A stretch of DNA of 64,000 nucleotides, from positions 28,896-92,895 of the forward strand of contig PGXW01000003.1 of NCBI GenBank assembly GCA_002839355.1. Direction: 5' to 3'. This document shows positions 25,901-35,821 of the stretch, piece by piece (positions within the stretch are counted from its first letter, which is position 1; every line of letters starts with the position of its first letter). The position numbers and the translations under genes were made by a program. A model generated the notes under the pieces. The model searched no databases and was not told the origin of the DNA. It was given only the letters and a program-made list of their open reading frames with translations. The DNA comes from Spirochaetae bacterium HGW-Spirochaetae-2. GTDB taxonomy: Bacteria > Spirochaetota > Spirochaetia > Sphaerochaetales > Sphaerochaetaceae.

Positions 25901-26779
25901 ATGGAAGGATGTTTGTATCGAATAAAGCAGTTCTCTGTGAATCTATCCCCTTCAGAGCGGAAGATTGCCGACTATTTGGTGACACACCCTGCGCAATCTG
26001 TCCATATGGGGGTCTCCGAAATCGCCAGGAACTCGAACAGTAGTCCTGCGGCAGTTGTCAGGCTCGCGAACAGGCTCGGCTATAAGGGGTATACCGAACT
26101 CCGTTTGAGTCTGGCAAAAGAGGTGTTCTCAACAGATTCCGGCAAGGAGACTTCTGTATTTCACGATATCACCGCGACGTCCAATGTTGAGGACATTGTT
26201 CGAATCATGATCGGTCTTGCTGGAGAAAGTATTACCGGGATCGAATCGGTATTGAACCGGGAGGAATTGGAAACGGCGGTACAGATCATCCATGGTGCGC
26301 GGCATGTATTGCTTTCGGGAGTGGGAGCGTCGGGTGTCGTCGCGACCGATTTCCAACAAAAGTTGGCCCGACTGGGATTGCTGGCCATCCACACCAGCGA
26401 TCCCGACATGCAGATAGTACAATCGTGTGCCTTGGATGAACATGATGTGGTTATAGCCATTTCCTATTCTGGTGAATCGGAGGCTGTGCTCAGGGTCGCG
26501 AAAGAAGCGAGGAAAAACGGAACCCCCATAATCGCCATAACTCGGGTCGGTGAGAATTCGCTCGGTAAGTTGGCCGATCGAATACTTGCCGTACCCAACA
26601 GCGAATCCTTGTTCCGACAAGGGGCCACGTTATCCCGCATCAACCAACTGCTGGTGGTGGATATCATATACGCGACAATCCTTTCGAGAATCCAAGAGCA
26701 AGCATCCGGTATTATCACCCGAACATGGGAAGCGGTTTCACACGTAAGCGGCAAGGATACCTCAAGATCAAAAAATTGA
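25901..26779 (+). CDS. murR: RpiR/MurR-family transcriptional regulator
   Basis: A 292-residue protein. An N-terminal RpiR HTH (about 1-77, SEIARNSNSSPAAVVRLANRLGYKGYTEL) is followed by a SIS sugar-phosphate-binding domain (about 120-250, LLSGVGASGVVATDFQQKL and ISYSGESEAVLRVAKEA). It is divergent from the murQ operon. E. coli MurR has the same architecture and responds to MurNAc-6-P, so the same effector is likely here. The symbol is assigned from context. Confidence 0.88.
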   Translation: MEGCLYRIKQFSVNLSPSERKIADYLVTHPAQSVHMGVSEIARNSNSSPAAVVRLANRLGYKGYTELRLSLAKEVFSTDSGKETSVFHDITATSNVEDIVRIMIGLAGESITGIESVLNREELETAVQIIHGARHVLLSGVGASGVVATDFQQKLARLGLLAIHTSDPDMQIVQSCALDEHDVVIAISYSGESEAVLRVAKEARKNGTPIIAITRVGENSLGKLADRILAVPNSESLFRQGATLSRINQLLVVDIIYATILSRIQEQASGIITRTWEAVSHVSGKDTSRSKN

Positions 26780-26810
26780 CCGGAGCAGTTGGGTTTCCCC
26801 TACTCCGGTC
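26778..26810 (+). terminator. Stem-loop at the murR stop codon
   Basis: GACCGGAG (26778-26785), which includes the last two bases of the TGA, and CTCCGGTC (26803-26810) form an 8-bp stem. There is no T-run behind it, so it is a weak or Rho-assisted terminator. Confidence 0.5.
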
Positions 26811-26815
26811 CAGTT

Positions 26816-27050
26816 CGATTGCTCCGGGGCTGCGCCCTCTACGCTAAGTCGTTTGGTTAAGTCTCTTCGATCACTCCGCTCGCTCCCGCGATGCTCGTGT
26901 CTTCGAGGCCAATCGATTGCTCCGGGGCTGCGCCCTCTACGCTAATCGATTACCGTTCCGATCACTCCGCTCGCTCCCGCGATGCTCGTGTCTTCGAGGC
27001 CAATCGATTGCTTCGGGGCTGCGCCCTCTACGCTAATCGATTACCTCTTC
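26816..27050. repeat. Tandem repeat of 91-98 bp that includes copies of the ilvB 3' end
   Basis: CGATTGCTCCGGGGCTGCG starts at 26816 and 26914; at 27005 it recurs with a single C-to-T change. The repeat periods are therefore 98 and 91 bp. Each unit carries GCTGCGCCCTCTACGCTAA and, in the first two, a CACTCCGCTCGCTCCCGCG block. The last unit runs into the ilvB stop, and unit 2 has a mutated copy of the final ilvB codons (CTAATCGATTACC). This is intergenic duplication of a gene end. Confidence 0.8.
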
Positions 27051-28706
27051 GATCATCTCATCGATGGAGGCTCCGGGTGCGACCATGGGGTAGACCTTGT
27101 TGTCCAACGGAATCTCACAGTCGATAACCACAGGTCCATCCAATGAAAGCGCAGCGGCGAGCACGACCTTCGGATCATCGTCCGTTCCCAAACGCATACC
27201 CTTCACACCAAAGGCCTGGGCAAGTGCGACCCAATCGATTTCGGTATCCAACGTCGTCTCGGAATAACGCTCTTCGTAGAACAGCGTCTGCCACTGCCTG
27301 ACCATGCCCAACGTATGGTTGTTCATGATAAGAATCACAACAGGCAAACGATACCGAGCGATCGTCGCCAACTCGTTGCAGTTCATCTTGAACGAACCGT
27401 CTCCGGCGACATTGACCACACGCTTGGTGGGATTGCCAACCTGGGCACCAATCGCAGCACCCGTTCCGTACCCCATGGTTCCCAAGCCTCCGGAAGTCAA
27501 GAATCGCCCCTCGGGGGTATGGTGGTAGAACTGGGCGGCCCACATCTGGTGCTGTCCGACCTCGGTGACCACCACCGAATTGGGTGGCAAGACCGAAGAC
27601 AGGGCACGCAGGATTTCCGCAGGACGCTTGGTCTCACCCGCGATCTGGACCGGATGCTCTACCTTCCATTTGGCTATCTGTTCCATCCACGGTCCATGTA
27701 CCAGCGGCTTGTCCAACATGCTGTTCAATTTGGCAAGGACAACCTTCACATCCCCAATCACATGGTGATACGTTGCGATATTCTTGTTGATTTCGGCCGG
27801 ATCGACATCGATGTGTACGACCCTTGCCTTCTTGGCAAAGGCACTGGCCTTGCTGACAACCCGATCACTGAACCGCGCACCGATCACCACCAAGAGATCA
27901 CAATTGGTTACAGCGATATTGGACACACGCGTTCCGTGCATCCCGATCATTCCGGTGAACCGTCGATGCATCGTATCGATCGCACCATGGCCCATCAGCG
28001 AGACACCCATCGGACTGTCGATCTTTTCCAGGAATTCGGCCAACTCTGATTGGGCGTTGGAAAGGATTACTCCTCCACCCACATACAACATCGGCTTGGA
28101 GGACTCCTTGATCAACTTGATCGTCTTCTCCAGGGAACTGGTCTTGACATGCAGGTCGTCGGGAATATACCGCTCGATCTCCACTCTGGTATACTCCGCT
28201 TCGGCAGCGGTGACATCCTTGGGAATATCGATAAGCACCGGACCCGGCCTTCCCTCGCGGGCGATATGGAAAGCCTCCCGTATCGTTGCCGCCAATTTAT
28301 CGACATCCTTTACGATATAGTTGTGTTTGGTGATCGGCATGGTGATACCGCTGATATCGACCTCCTGGAAACTATCCTTGCCCAGCAGTTGGGTAGGAAC
28401 GTTCCCGGTGAAAGCAACCATGGGAATCGAATCCATGTATGCTGTAGCCAACCCGGTGACCAGGTTTGTCGCTCCCGGACCACTGGTGGCGAACACCACT
28501 CCGACTTTTCCCGTCGAACGGGCATAGCCGTCCGCAGCATGCGACGCGCCCTGTTCGTGGCTGGTCAGGATATGGCGAACCGAATCCCGGTTCTTGTACA
28601 AAGCATCGTAAGTGTTGAGTACAGCACCCCCGGGGAACCCAAAAATGGTATCAACACCCTGTTCCTTGAGGCAAGCGATAATTATCTCAGCTCCATTCAA
28701 CTTCAT
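27033..28706 (-). CDS. ilvB: Acetolactate synthase large (catalytic) subunit
   Basis: A 557-residue ThDP enzyme. The PYR domain contains FGFPGGAVLNTYDALY with the catalytic Glu region in THEQGASHAADGYAR. The ThDP/Mg motif GDGSFKMNCNEL lies in the C-terminal third and ends at NN. It condenses pyruvate to acetolactate, or pyruvate with 2-oxobutyrate, for Val/Leu/Ile synthesis. It is the last gene of the operon, more than 10 kb from its regulatory partner ilvN. A GGGAG lies upstream of the ATG. Confidence 0.97.
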   Translation of the reverse strand: MKLNGAEIIIACLKEQGVDTIFGFPGGAVLNTYDALYKNRDSVRHILTSHEQGASHAADGYARSTGKVGVVFATSGPGATNLVTGLATAYMDSIPMVAFTGNVPTQLLGKDSFQEVDISGITMPITKHNYIVKDVDKLAATIREAFHIAREGRPGPVLIDIPKDVTAAEAEYTRVEIERYIPDDLHVKTSSLEKTIKLIKESSKPMLYVGGGVILSNAQSELAEFLEKIDSPMGVSLMGHGAIDTMHRRFTGMIGMHGTRVSNIAVTNCDLLVVIGARFSDRVVSKASAFAKKARVVHIDVDPAEINKNIATYHHVIGDVKVVLAKLNSMLDKPLVHGPWMEQIAKWKVEHPVQIAGETKRPAEILRALSSVLPPNSVVVTEVGQHQMWAAQFYHHTPEGRFLTSGGLGTMGYGTGAAIGAQVGNPTKRVVNVAGDGSFKMNCNELATIARYRLPVVILIMNNHTLGMVRQWQTLFYEERYSETTLDTEIDWVALAQAFGVKGMRLGTDDDPKVVLAAALSLDGPVVIDCEIPLDNKVYPMVAPGASIDEMIEEVID

Positions 28707-28770
28707 ATGTCAATCTCCCTCAGCCAGATCTCGGTGAACCAGCTGTCATCGGCAAGAACCGAAGTCCCTG

Positions 28771-30441
28771 CTATCTGTCTGCGAACACTGCACCGGTCGC
28801 GGCACTCGTGACCTGTTTGGCATACCGTGCCAGATATCCTGTGGTTATCGGAGGTTCAGGTGCTTTCCAACCGACTTTTCGGCTTTCCAGTTCCTGTTCG
28901 TCGACCTTCAAGGTCAATGTCCCCTTGTCTATATCGATCTCGATGATATCCCCTTCCTTCACAAAGGCGATCGGTCCACCTTCGGCGGCTTCGGGGGAGA
29001 CATGTCCGATAGAGGCACCACGGGTAGCACCACTGAAACGGCCGTCGGTGATCAACGCGACATCCTTGTCGAGCCCCATACCGGCAATCGCCGAAGTCGG
29101 CCCCAACATCTCGCGCATCCCGGGACCACCCTTGGGTCCTTCATAGCGGATCACGATCACATCACCCTTCTTGATATGTCCGCGATGGATCGCCAGACTC
29201 ACTTCCTCTTCCGACTCGAATACCCGCGCCGGCCCGGAATGCTTGAGCATCTCCGGAGCGACAGCCGAACGTTTCACCACAGCTCCGTTGGGAGCAAGGT
29301 TGCCACGCAGTACGGCAATACCACCGGTCGCGCTGTACGGTTTGTCGATCGGACGGATGACGTCCTTGTCATAATTCACCGCAGCGGCGATCTGGGCCCC
29401 CATGGTCCTTCCGGATACTGTCAGGACCTCCGAGTGGATCAACTGCTTCTTATGCAGCTCCGACATCACAGCCATCACACCACCGGCACGATACAAGTCT
29501 TCGATATGGTACGGTCCGGCAGGGGCCAAATGGCACAAGTTCGGTGTCCGTTTGCTGACTTCGTTCGCCATGAAGATATCGAGGGGTACATGCGCCTCGT
29601 GCGCTATCGCGGGCAGATGCAACATGCTGTTGGTGCTGCAACCGAGTGCCATATCGACCGCCAGGGCATTCTCGAAAGCCTCGGGAGTCATGATATCGGA
29701 CGGTTTGACCTGCTTCTTGTATAATTCCATGACCGCATATCCCGCTTCCTTCGCCAGACGGTCGCGTTCGGCATAGACAGCCGGAATCGTACCGTTGCCG
29801 GGAAGACCCATTCCCAGGGCCTCTGTCAGGCAATTCATGCTGTTGGCGGTGAACATGCCGGAACAGGAACCACAGGTGGGACACGCCGAGTTCTCGCAAG
29901 CCAACAGCTCGCTGTCGCTCATCGTTCCCGCGGCATGGGCGCCGACAGCCTCGAATACGCTGGTCAGGTCGATAGCGCTCTTTTGGCCCGGCAGATGCCC
30001 GGCCAACATGGCCCCACCCGACACAAAGATCGTAGGGATGTTGATCCTGGCCGCCGCCATGAGCATGGCAGGGACGATCTTGTCGCAGTTGGGAACCATG
30101 ACCAATGCATCGAACGGGTGGGCAGTAGCCATGATCTCGATCGAATCGGCGATCAATTCCCTACTGGCCAAGGAATATTTCATTCCCTTGTGGCCCATGG
30201 CGATACCGTCGCATACACCGATGACAGAAAAATCGATCGGAGTTCCGCCGGCGTTGCGGACACCGGCCTTCACCGCATCCACAATCCTATTCACATGCAC
30301 ATGGCCCGGTATGATACCATTGGCCGAATTTACGATACCTATCAAGGGTGCCGCGATCTCCCGATCGGTGAGCCCCAAGGCTTTCATCAAGGAACGGTGG
30401 GGAGCACGGGAGCTCCCGCTCTTCATCTGGTCGCTTCTCAT
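28771..30441 (-). CDS. ilvD: Dihydroxy-acid dehydratase
   Basis: A 556-residue protein of the IlvD/Edd family. Iron-sulfur cysteines are seen in [12 protein letters not shown] and [19 protein letters not shown]. It dehydrates dihydroxy-isovalerate and dihydroxy-methylvalerate to the 2-oxo acids. It overlaps ilvE by 4 bp; a 64-bp gap separates it from ilvB. Confidence 0.97.
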   Translation of the reverse strand: MRSDQMKSGSSRAPHRSLMKALGLTDREIAAPLIGIVNSANGIIPGHVHVNRIVDAVKAGVRNAGGTPIDFSVIGVCDGIAMGHKGMKYSLASRELIADSIEIMATAHPFDALVMVPNCDKIVPAMLMAAARINIPTIFVSGGAMLAGHLPGQKSAIDLTSVFEAVGAHAAGTMSDSELLACENSACPTCGSCSGMFTANSMNCLTEALGMGLPGNGTIPAVYAERDRLAKEAGYAVMELYKKQVKPSDIMTPEAFENALAVDMALGCSTNSMLHLPAIAHEAHVPLDIFMANEVSKRTPNLCHLAPAGPYHIEDLYRAGGVMAVMSELHKKQLIHSEVLTVSGRTMGAQIAAAVNYDKDVIRPIDKPYSATGGIAVLRGNLAPNGAVVKRSAVAPEMLKHSGPARVFESEEEVSLAIHRGHIKKGDVIVIRYEGPKGGPGMREMLGPTSAIAGMGLDKDVALITDGRFSGATRGASIGHVSPEAAEGGPIAFVKEGDIIEIDIDKGTLTLKVDEQELESRKVGWKAPEPPITTGYLARYAKQVTSAATGAVFADR

Positions 30442-31322
30442 ATCTTCGCTCCATTCTCCGGTTGCAACACATACTCCCGGAATGCCGCCAGCAGCTTCAA
30501 CGTCACTTCACCGGCGACTCCATTTCCAATCTTCTGCCCATCCAACTCGGTCAAGGCGATGATCTCCGCGGCAGTACCTGTCAGGAAGGCTTCATCTGCA
30601 TTGATCAGGTTGAAATGGGTGAACGGCTCCTCCCGCAATTCGACACCCAATTGCTTGCATATCTTGATGACTGACTGACGGGTAATCCCATCCAAGGTGC
30701 CCAACCAAACAGGAGGAGTGAGGATTACCCCGTTCTTTACCAAGAAGACATTGTCCCCGGTACACTCGGTGACCACACCCTCTTCATTGAGCATCAACGC
30801 TTCGTCCGCACCATAGCGGTGCGCTTCGATCGAAGCCAAAATGTTGTTCAGATAGTTCAGGCTCTTGATCTGCGGATCGAGTATTGCGGCCTTGTTTCTT
30901 CTCAGATGGCTGGTGATCACCTTCAAGCCCCTGCGATACGCCTCGTCACTGTACAGGGCGACCTGTCCGGCAATGCAAAACAGCCTGGGAGCATGCCCTT
31001 CCGGTTTCGGGTACAAGCCCAAACCATCGGCACCACGGGTACAGACCAACCGGACATATCCATCGACAATATTGTTGCGTCGGCACGTTTCGAGAACGAT
31101 TTCAGTGATCTCGTCCAGAGGCAGCGGAAGTTGCAGGTTGATGGCCCGTGCTGCGGATTGGAACCGCTTCATGTGGTCGTCAAGCTTGAATACACGGCCA
31201 CCATACGCACGGATACCTTCAAAAATTCCATCACCGTAGAGCAAGCCATGATCCATTATGGGAATCTTCGCCTCACTCAGTGGAATATACGCCCCTTCAA
31301 GATACACTGTCTGTTCACTCAT
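30438..31322 (-). CDS. ilvE: Branched-chain amino acid aminotransferase
   Basis: A 294-residue class IV PLP aminotransferase of normal length. The PLP lysine is in [15 protein letters not shown] (about residue 155), and the phosphate and substrate loops DGITRQSVI and [11 protein letters not shown] are visible. It catalyses the final transamination for Val, Leu and Ile. It lies 42 bp after leuB with AAGGAG before the ATG. Confidence 0.96.
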   Translation of the reverse strand: MSEQTVYLEGAYIPLSEAKIPIMDHGLLYGDGIFEGIRAYGGRVFKLDDHMKRFQSAARAINLQLPLPLDEITEIVLETCRRNNIVDGYVRLVCTRGADGLGLYPKPEGHAPRLFCIAGQVALYSDEAYRRGLKVITSHLRRNKAAILDPQIKSLNYLNNILASIEAHRYGADEALMLNEEGVVTECTGDNVFLVKNGVILTPPVWLGTLDGITRQSVIKICKQLGVELREEPFTHFNLINADEAFLTGTAAEIIALTELDGQKIGNGVAGEVTLKLLAAFREYVLQPENGAKI

Positions 31323-31364
31323 CGTCTTTACTCCTTGCCAATCGGCTTGCAGCCGCTGTAGCTC

Positions 31365-32429
31365 CTAGATTTGTTGGGCAACCAATGTACCCATTTCCTT
31401 TGTCCCCACCAATCGCATGCCCTTGCTCATTATGTCGGTGGTCCGCCACCGGGCGTCAAGAACCTTTCCGACCGCCGCTTCTATAGCATCCGCTTCCTTG
31501 GAGAGCGAGAATGTGTAGCGAAGCATCATGGCGACCGAAAGGATCGTTGCGATCGGATTGGCCTTGTCCTGTCCCGCGATATCGGGTGCGGAGCCGTGGA
31601 TAGGCTCGTACATCCCGAAACTGTCGGCCCTCAGGCTGGCGGATGGCAGCATGCCGATCGACCCGGTGATCATGCTCGCCTCGTCGCTCAAGATATCGCC
31701 GAACATGTTCTCGGTGACGATCACATCGAACTGCCGTGGGTTCCGCACCAACTGCATGGCCACGTTGTCCACATACATGTGGTTCACCGCTACCTCGGGA
31801 TAGTCATTGGCCATCTTGTCGACCACCGAACGCCAGAGACGGGAAGTCTCCAGGATGTTCGCCTTGTCGACACTGGTCAGTCGTTTGTTGCGTTTCATGG
31901 CGATATCGAACGCCATACGTACGATCCGCTCGACTTCCGATACGCTATAGGCCATGGTATCGAACGCCCGGTCCTTCGCTTCGTTGCGTCCACGTTCCCC
32001 GAAATAGATTCCTCCGGTGAGTTCCCGGACAACCATGATATCCAAACCACCTTCGATCAGTTCCTGTTTCAAGGGACAGGCATCGGACAATTGGCTGTAC
32101 AATATCGCAGGCCGCAGGTTGCAGAACAATCCCAAACCACCCCGAAGACCCAACAAGGCCTTCTCAGGCCGCTGCTCGCCACCGAGATGATCCCATTTGG
32201 GACCGCCAACGGCACCCAGCAGGACAGCCTCCGCATCCTGGCATCCCAACATGGTCGATTCGGGAAGAGGATGGCCTACCGTGTCTATGGCAACCCCTCC
32301 GGCAAGATAGAACGAATAATCGAACTTGTGGCCGAATTTCGTACCGACAACACCCATGACCTTCACCGCTTCGGCTACGATATCCGGCCCGATCCCATCA
32401 CCTGGAATGAGAGCGATACGCATCTTCAT
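31365..32429 (-). CDS. leuB: 3-isopropylmalate dehydrogenase
   Basis: A 354-residue beta-decarboxylating dehydrogenase. The substrate arginines are in [17 protein letters not shown], with the [11 protein letters not shown] and [18 protein letters not shown] signatures of LeuB. It probably also oxidises 3-methylmalate in the citramalate route to isoleucine, because cimA is in the same operon. The ATG overlaps the leuD stop. Confidence 0.97.
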   Translation of the reverse strand: MKMRIALIPGDGIGPDIVAEAVKVMGVVGTKFGHKFDYSFYLAGGVAIDTVGHPLPESTMLGCQDAEAVLLGAVGGPKWDHLGGEQRPEKALLGLRGGLGLFCNLRPAILYSQLSDACPLKQELIEGGLDIMVVRELTGGIYFGERGRNEAKDRAFDTMAYSVSEVERIVRMAFDIAMKRNKRLTSVDKANILETSRLWRSVVDKMANDYPEVAVNHMYVDNVAMQLVRNPRQFDVIVTENMFGDILSDEASMITGSIGMLPSASLRADSFGMYEPIHGSAPDIAGQDKANPIATILSVAMMLRYTFSLSKEADAIEAAVGKVLDARWRTTDIMSKGMRLVGTKEMGTLVAQQI

Positions 32430-32920
32430 GCCTGCACCCCCTTACGCAGATAATTGATCAACCCGTCTGCGGCGATCATCTCCTGGATAAAGGGAGGGAA
32501 CGGCTCGGCGGCCCAACTCTTCCCAGTGGTTTCGTTGGTGATGGTTCCGGTCGAGAACTCGACGCTGACAATATCGCCGCTATCTATTCCCTGCACCGCC
32601 TCGGGACACTCGAGGATCGGCAAGCCGATGTTGATGGAATTGCGATAGAATATCCGGGCGAAGGAGGCTGCTATCACGCAACTGACACCCGCCGTCTTGA
32701 TCGCAAGAGGAGCGTGTTCACGTGAGGAACCGCACCCGAAATTCCGTTCTGCGACAATCAGGTCGCCTTGCTGTACATTCTTCACGAATGTCCCGTCTAT
32801 ATCTTCCATACAGTGGCTAGCCAATTCCTTGGCATCGCTGGTGTTCAAATATCGTGCGGGAATGATGACATCGGTATCGACGTTGTCCCCGTAGCGGAAG
32901 GCTTTTCCTTTGGCATTCAT
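32426..32920 (-). CDS. leuD: 3-isopropylmalate dehydratase small subunit
   Basis: A 164-residue protein from ATG 32920 with GGAG seven bases upstream; the TTG at 32935 overlapping leuC is unlikely. It is the short archaeal/Thermotoga-type LeuD, with [19 protein letters not shown] and [16 protein letters not shown]. It pairs with the 422-residue LeuC and probably also serves the citramalate branch. Confidence 0.95.
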   Translation of the reverse strand: MNAKGKAFRYGDNVDTDVIIPARYLNTSDAKELASHCMEDIDGTFVKNVQQGDLIVAERNFGCGSSREHAPLAIKTAGVSCVIAASFARIFYRNSINIGLPILECPEAVQGIDSGDIVSVEFSTGTITNETTGKSWAAEPFPPFIQEMIAADGLINYLRKGVQA

Positions 32921-32921
32921 A

Positions 32922-34190
32922 CTAGTTCTCCTCAATGGTTTCGGGATTCGAGATGTACCCGGTCAAGGCTGAAGCTGCGGCGACCGCGGGACTGGCGAGA
33001 TAGACTTCGCTTTCCACATGCCCCATGCGTCCGACAAAATTCCGGTTCGTGGTGGCGACCGCGCGTTCACCTTCGGCCAGGATCCCCATGTGTCCACCGA
33101 GACAAGGACCGCACGTCGGGGTGCTGACCACTGCGCCGGCCTTGACGAAAATCCTCAACAACCCCTCATCCATCGCCTGGAGATATATCTCCTGCGTCGC
33201 GGGGAATACGATCGTGCGGACCCGTGGATCGACCTTCTTGCCGTCCAAGATTTTGGCAGCCACACGCAAGTCGCTGATACGGCCGTTTGTGCAGGATCCA
33301 ATCACTACCTGGTCGATCTTCACTTCACCGACTTCATCGATCGTCCGGGTATTGTCTGGAAGATGCGGGAACGAAACAGTCGGGCGGAGCTTGGACAAAT
33401 CGATCTCGTAGGTATGATCATACTCGGCATCGGCATCCGCCTGGAATACCACGGGCTTGCGCTTGCAATGGTCGGCGAGATATGCCAACGCGACCTCGTC
33501 CACAGGGAAAATCCCATTCTTGGCACCGGCTTCGATAGCCATGTTGCACACGGTGAACCGATCGTCGATAGTCAACGAGGAGACCCCAACACCGGTGAAT
33601 TCCATGGATTTGTAGAGGGCGCCGTCAACACCGATCATGCCGATGATATGGAGGATCAGATCCTTGCCGGAGACCCACGGGGAGAACTTTCCGGTCAAGT
33701 TGAAACGCAATGCCGAGGGAACCTTGAACCAAGCTTTCCCGGTAGCCATGGCAGCTGCCATATCGGTACTGCCGACACCGGTGGAGAATGCTCCCAAAGC
33801 ACCATACGTGCAGGTATGGCTGTCCGCCCCGATGATCAGGTCCCCGGCATCCACCAATCCCTGCTCGGGGAGCAATGCATGCTCGATACCCATCTGGCCG
33901 ATCTCGAAATAGTTCTCTATCTCCATATCGGACGCGAATTCACGCAGCATCTTGCACTGGTGGGCGGCCTTGATGTCCTTGTTCGGGGTAAAATGGTCCG
34001 GAACCAAAGCTATCTTCGATTTGTCGAAAACCGAATCGATCCCGAATTTGGCAAACTCCTTGATTGCTACCGGGGACGTGATATCGTTTCCCAGTACCAG
34101 ATCCAAATCAGCCATTATCAACTGTCCTGGACGGACCTCATCGACTTGTGCGTGGGCTGCCAGAATCTTCTGCGACATGGTCATGCTCAT
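32922..34190 (-). CDS. leuC: 3-isopropylmalate dehydratase large subunit
   Basis: A 422-residue aconitase-superfamily protein of the short LeuC type. The [4Fe-4S] cysteines lie in [12 protein letters not shown] and [11 protein letters not shown], and the [23 protein letters not shown] signature is complete. It starts in a 4-bp overlap with cimA; in-frame ATGs at 34184 and 34178 are alternatives. Confidence 0.96.
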   Translation of the reverse strand: MSMTMSQKILAAHAQVDEVRPGQLIMADLDLVLGNDITSPVAIKEFAKFGIDSVFDKSKIALVPDHFTPNKDIKAAHQCKMLREFASDMEIENYFEIGQMGIEHALLPEQGLVDAGDLIIGADSHTCTYGALGAFSTGVGSTDMAAAMATGKAWFKVPSALRFNLTGKFSPWVSGKDLILHIIGMIGVDGALYKSMEFTGVGVSSLTIDDRFTVCNMAIEAGAKNGIFPVDEVALAYLADHCKRKPVVFQADADAEYDHTYEIDLSKLRPTVSFPHLPDNTRTIDEVGEVKIDQVVIGSCTNGRISDLRVAAKILDGKKVDPRVRTIVFPATQEIYLQAMDEGLLRIFVKAGAVVSTPTCGPCLGGHMGILAEGERAVATTNRNFVGRMGHVESEVYLASPAVAAASALTGYISNPETIEEN

Positions 34191-35821
34191 GTATTTTCTC
34201 CTTGTGGATGAGCGGTAGGAGGAACAACCCCCTCCTTCATCAATTTATATTCTATGGAATCGACAAGTGCCATCCAGCTTGCCTCGATTATGTCTGTGGA
34301 GACACCAACAGTGGACCAAGAGTATTCCCCATCGGTCGTCTCGATCAATACCCGTACCTTTGCAGCCGAGGCTTGTTCCGAATCCAGCACACGAACCTTG
34401 AAGTCGGTCAGGTGGATGGTAGAGAGCAACGGATAGAAATTCTCCAATACCTTCCGCAAAGCCTTGTCCAATGCATGGACGGGACCATCGCCTTGGGCTG
34501 CGGTGATCGCGGTCTCGCCGTCTACAGCCACTTTCACCACTGCCGTGTGGCTTGTCTCCGCTCCTCCTGTCAAAGGCTTTTCTCCAAGGGTCCTGTAGTG
34601 GTCGAGCTCGAAGTAGGGCTTGTATTTGCCCAGATGTTTTGCGATCACCAACTCGAAGGAACTCTCCGCACCCTCGAACTGGTATCCGTTCATCTCCATC
34701 TGCTTGAGTGTATCGATGATCTGAATCGTCTCGGGAGCTTCCTTGCCCAATTGCGGCGCATACCGGTTGATACGTTTGAGGATGCTCGCCCTTCCGGCCA
34801 CTTCGCTCATCAACAACCGGCGTTCGTTTCCGACCGATTCGGGGTCGATATGTTCGAAGGAACGGGGATTCTTTCCGATTCCATCGATATGCATACCACC
34901 CTTGTGGGTGAACGCACTTCGACCGATATAGGGAGTCCCGTGGGGAATCGACACGTTCGCTATCTCCGCGACCGAATGCGAGACCAAGGTCAGGTGCGAC
35001 AAGGCATCATCCGAGATGACCTCGAATCCCATCTTGAGCTGGAGTGTGGGGATAATAGTTGCCAAGCATGCGTTTCCACACCGCTCGCCGAATCCCACCA
35101 ACGTCCCTTGCACCTGCCGGGCCCCCGCCTCGACGGCCACGATCGAATTCGCATCGGCACAGGAAGCGTCGTTGTGGGTATGGATTCCCACCTCGATACC
35201 CGGGAACCGGTCGGCCAGGAATTCCACGACATCGCCAGTGGCGCTGGCTATAAGGGACGGCACGGCACCGCCACGGGTATCGCACAGCACGATCGACGCG
35301 GCTCCGGCCTCTGCCGCAACCAGGACCGAATCCATGGCGTACTGTCGATTTTCCTCGTATCCGTCGAAAAAGTGTTCCGCATCGAATACCACTTCCTTGC
35401 CGCTTTGGACCAAGTATCCCACCGTATCCCGGATCATGGCAAGATTCTCGTCCAACGAGGTCCGGATGATATCGGTGACCTGGAAGTCCCAACTTTTGCC
35501 GAAGATCGAGACGACAGGAGTGTTGGCGGAGAGGAGCGACTGGATATTCGTATCATCCTCGACACGGATATCGCGCCTCCTTGTCGCACCGAAGGCAACC
35601 AACCGCACATGGGAGAGCTCCAACGACGACACTTCCTGGAAGAATTCCAAGTCCTTCGGATTCGAACCGGGATTCCCGGCCTCCACGTAGTCCACACCAA
35701 GATCATCGAGCATCTTCACGATCTTCAGCTTGTCCAAGACCGAAAAGGATATCCCCTCGGCTTGAGCTCCATCGCGCAGGGTGGAGTCGAACAGCGATAC
35801 ACGTCCCATCTTATTTTTCAT
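34187..35821 (-). CDS. cimA: (R)-citramalate synthase
   Basis: A 544-residue DRE-TIM-type synthase with catalytic [30 protein letters not shown] and a C-terminal LeuA dimer/regulatory domain (about 400-520). The QAEG loop and the length separate it from LeuA and match the CimA group. It makes citramalate from pyruvate and acetyl-CoA, giving 2-oxobutyrate for isoleucine without threonine deaminase. The ATG has AAGGAG seven bases before it and overlaps the leuA stop by 11 bp. Confidence 0.93.
   Translation of the reverse strand: MKNKMGRVSLFDSTLRDGAQAEGISFSVLDKLKIVKMLDDLGVDYVEAGNPGSNPKDLEFFQEVSSLELSHVRLVAFGATRRRDIRVEDDTNIQSLLSANTPVVSIFGKSWDFQVTDIIRTSLDENLAMIRDTVGYLVQSGKEVVFDAEHFFDGYEENRQYAMDSVLVAAEAGAASIVLCDTRGGAVPSLIASATGDVVEFLADRFPGIEVGIHTHNDASCADANSIVAVEAGARQVQGTLVGFGERCGNACLATIIPTLQLKMGFEVISDDALSHLTLVSHSVAEIANVSIPHGTPYIGRSAFTHKGGMHIDGIGKNPRSFEHIDPESVGNERRLLMSEVAGRASILKRINRYAPQLGKEAPETIQIIDTLKQMEMNGYQFEGAESSFELVIAKHLGKYKPYFELDHYRTLGEKPLTGGAETSHTAVVKVAVDGETAITAAQGDGPVHALDKALRKVLENFYPLLSTIHLTDFKVRVLDSEQASAAKVRVLIETTDGEYSWSTVGVSTDIIEASWMALVDSIEYKLMKEGVVPPTAHPQGENT

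Noticed and set aside
26816..27050. CRISPR array
   Set aside because: Only about 2.5 units of 91-98 bp with no separate spacers and no cas genes; it is a tandem duplication.
26891..27127. Plus-strand ORF of 78 codons over the tandem repeat
   Set aside because: It consists of repeat sequence and antisense ilvB and has no start signal; the duplicated peptide is a by-product of the DNA repeat.
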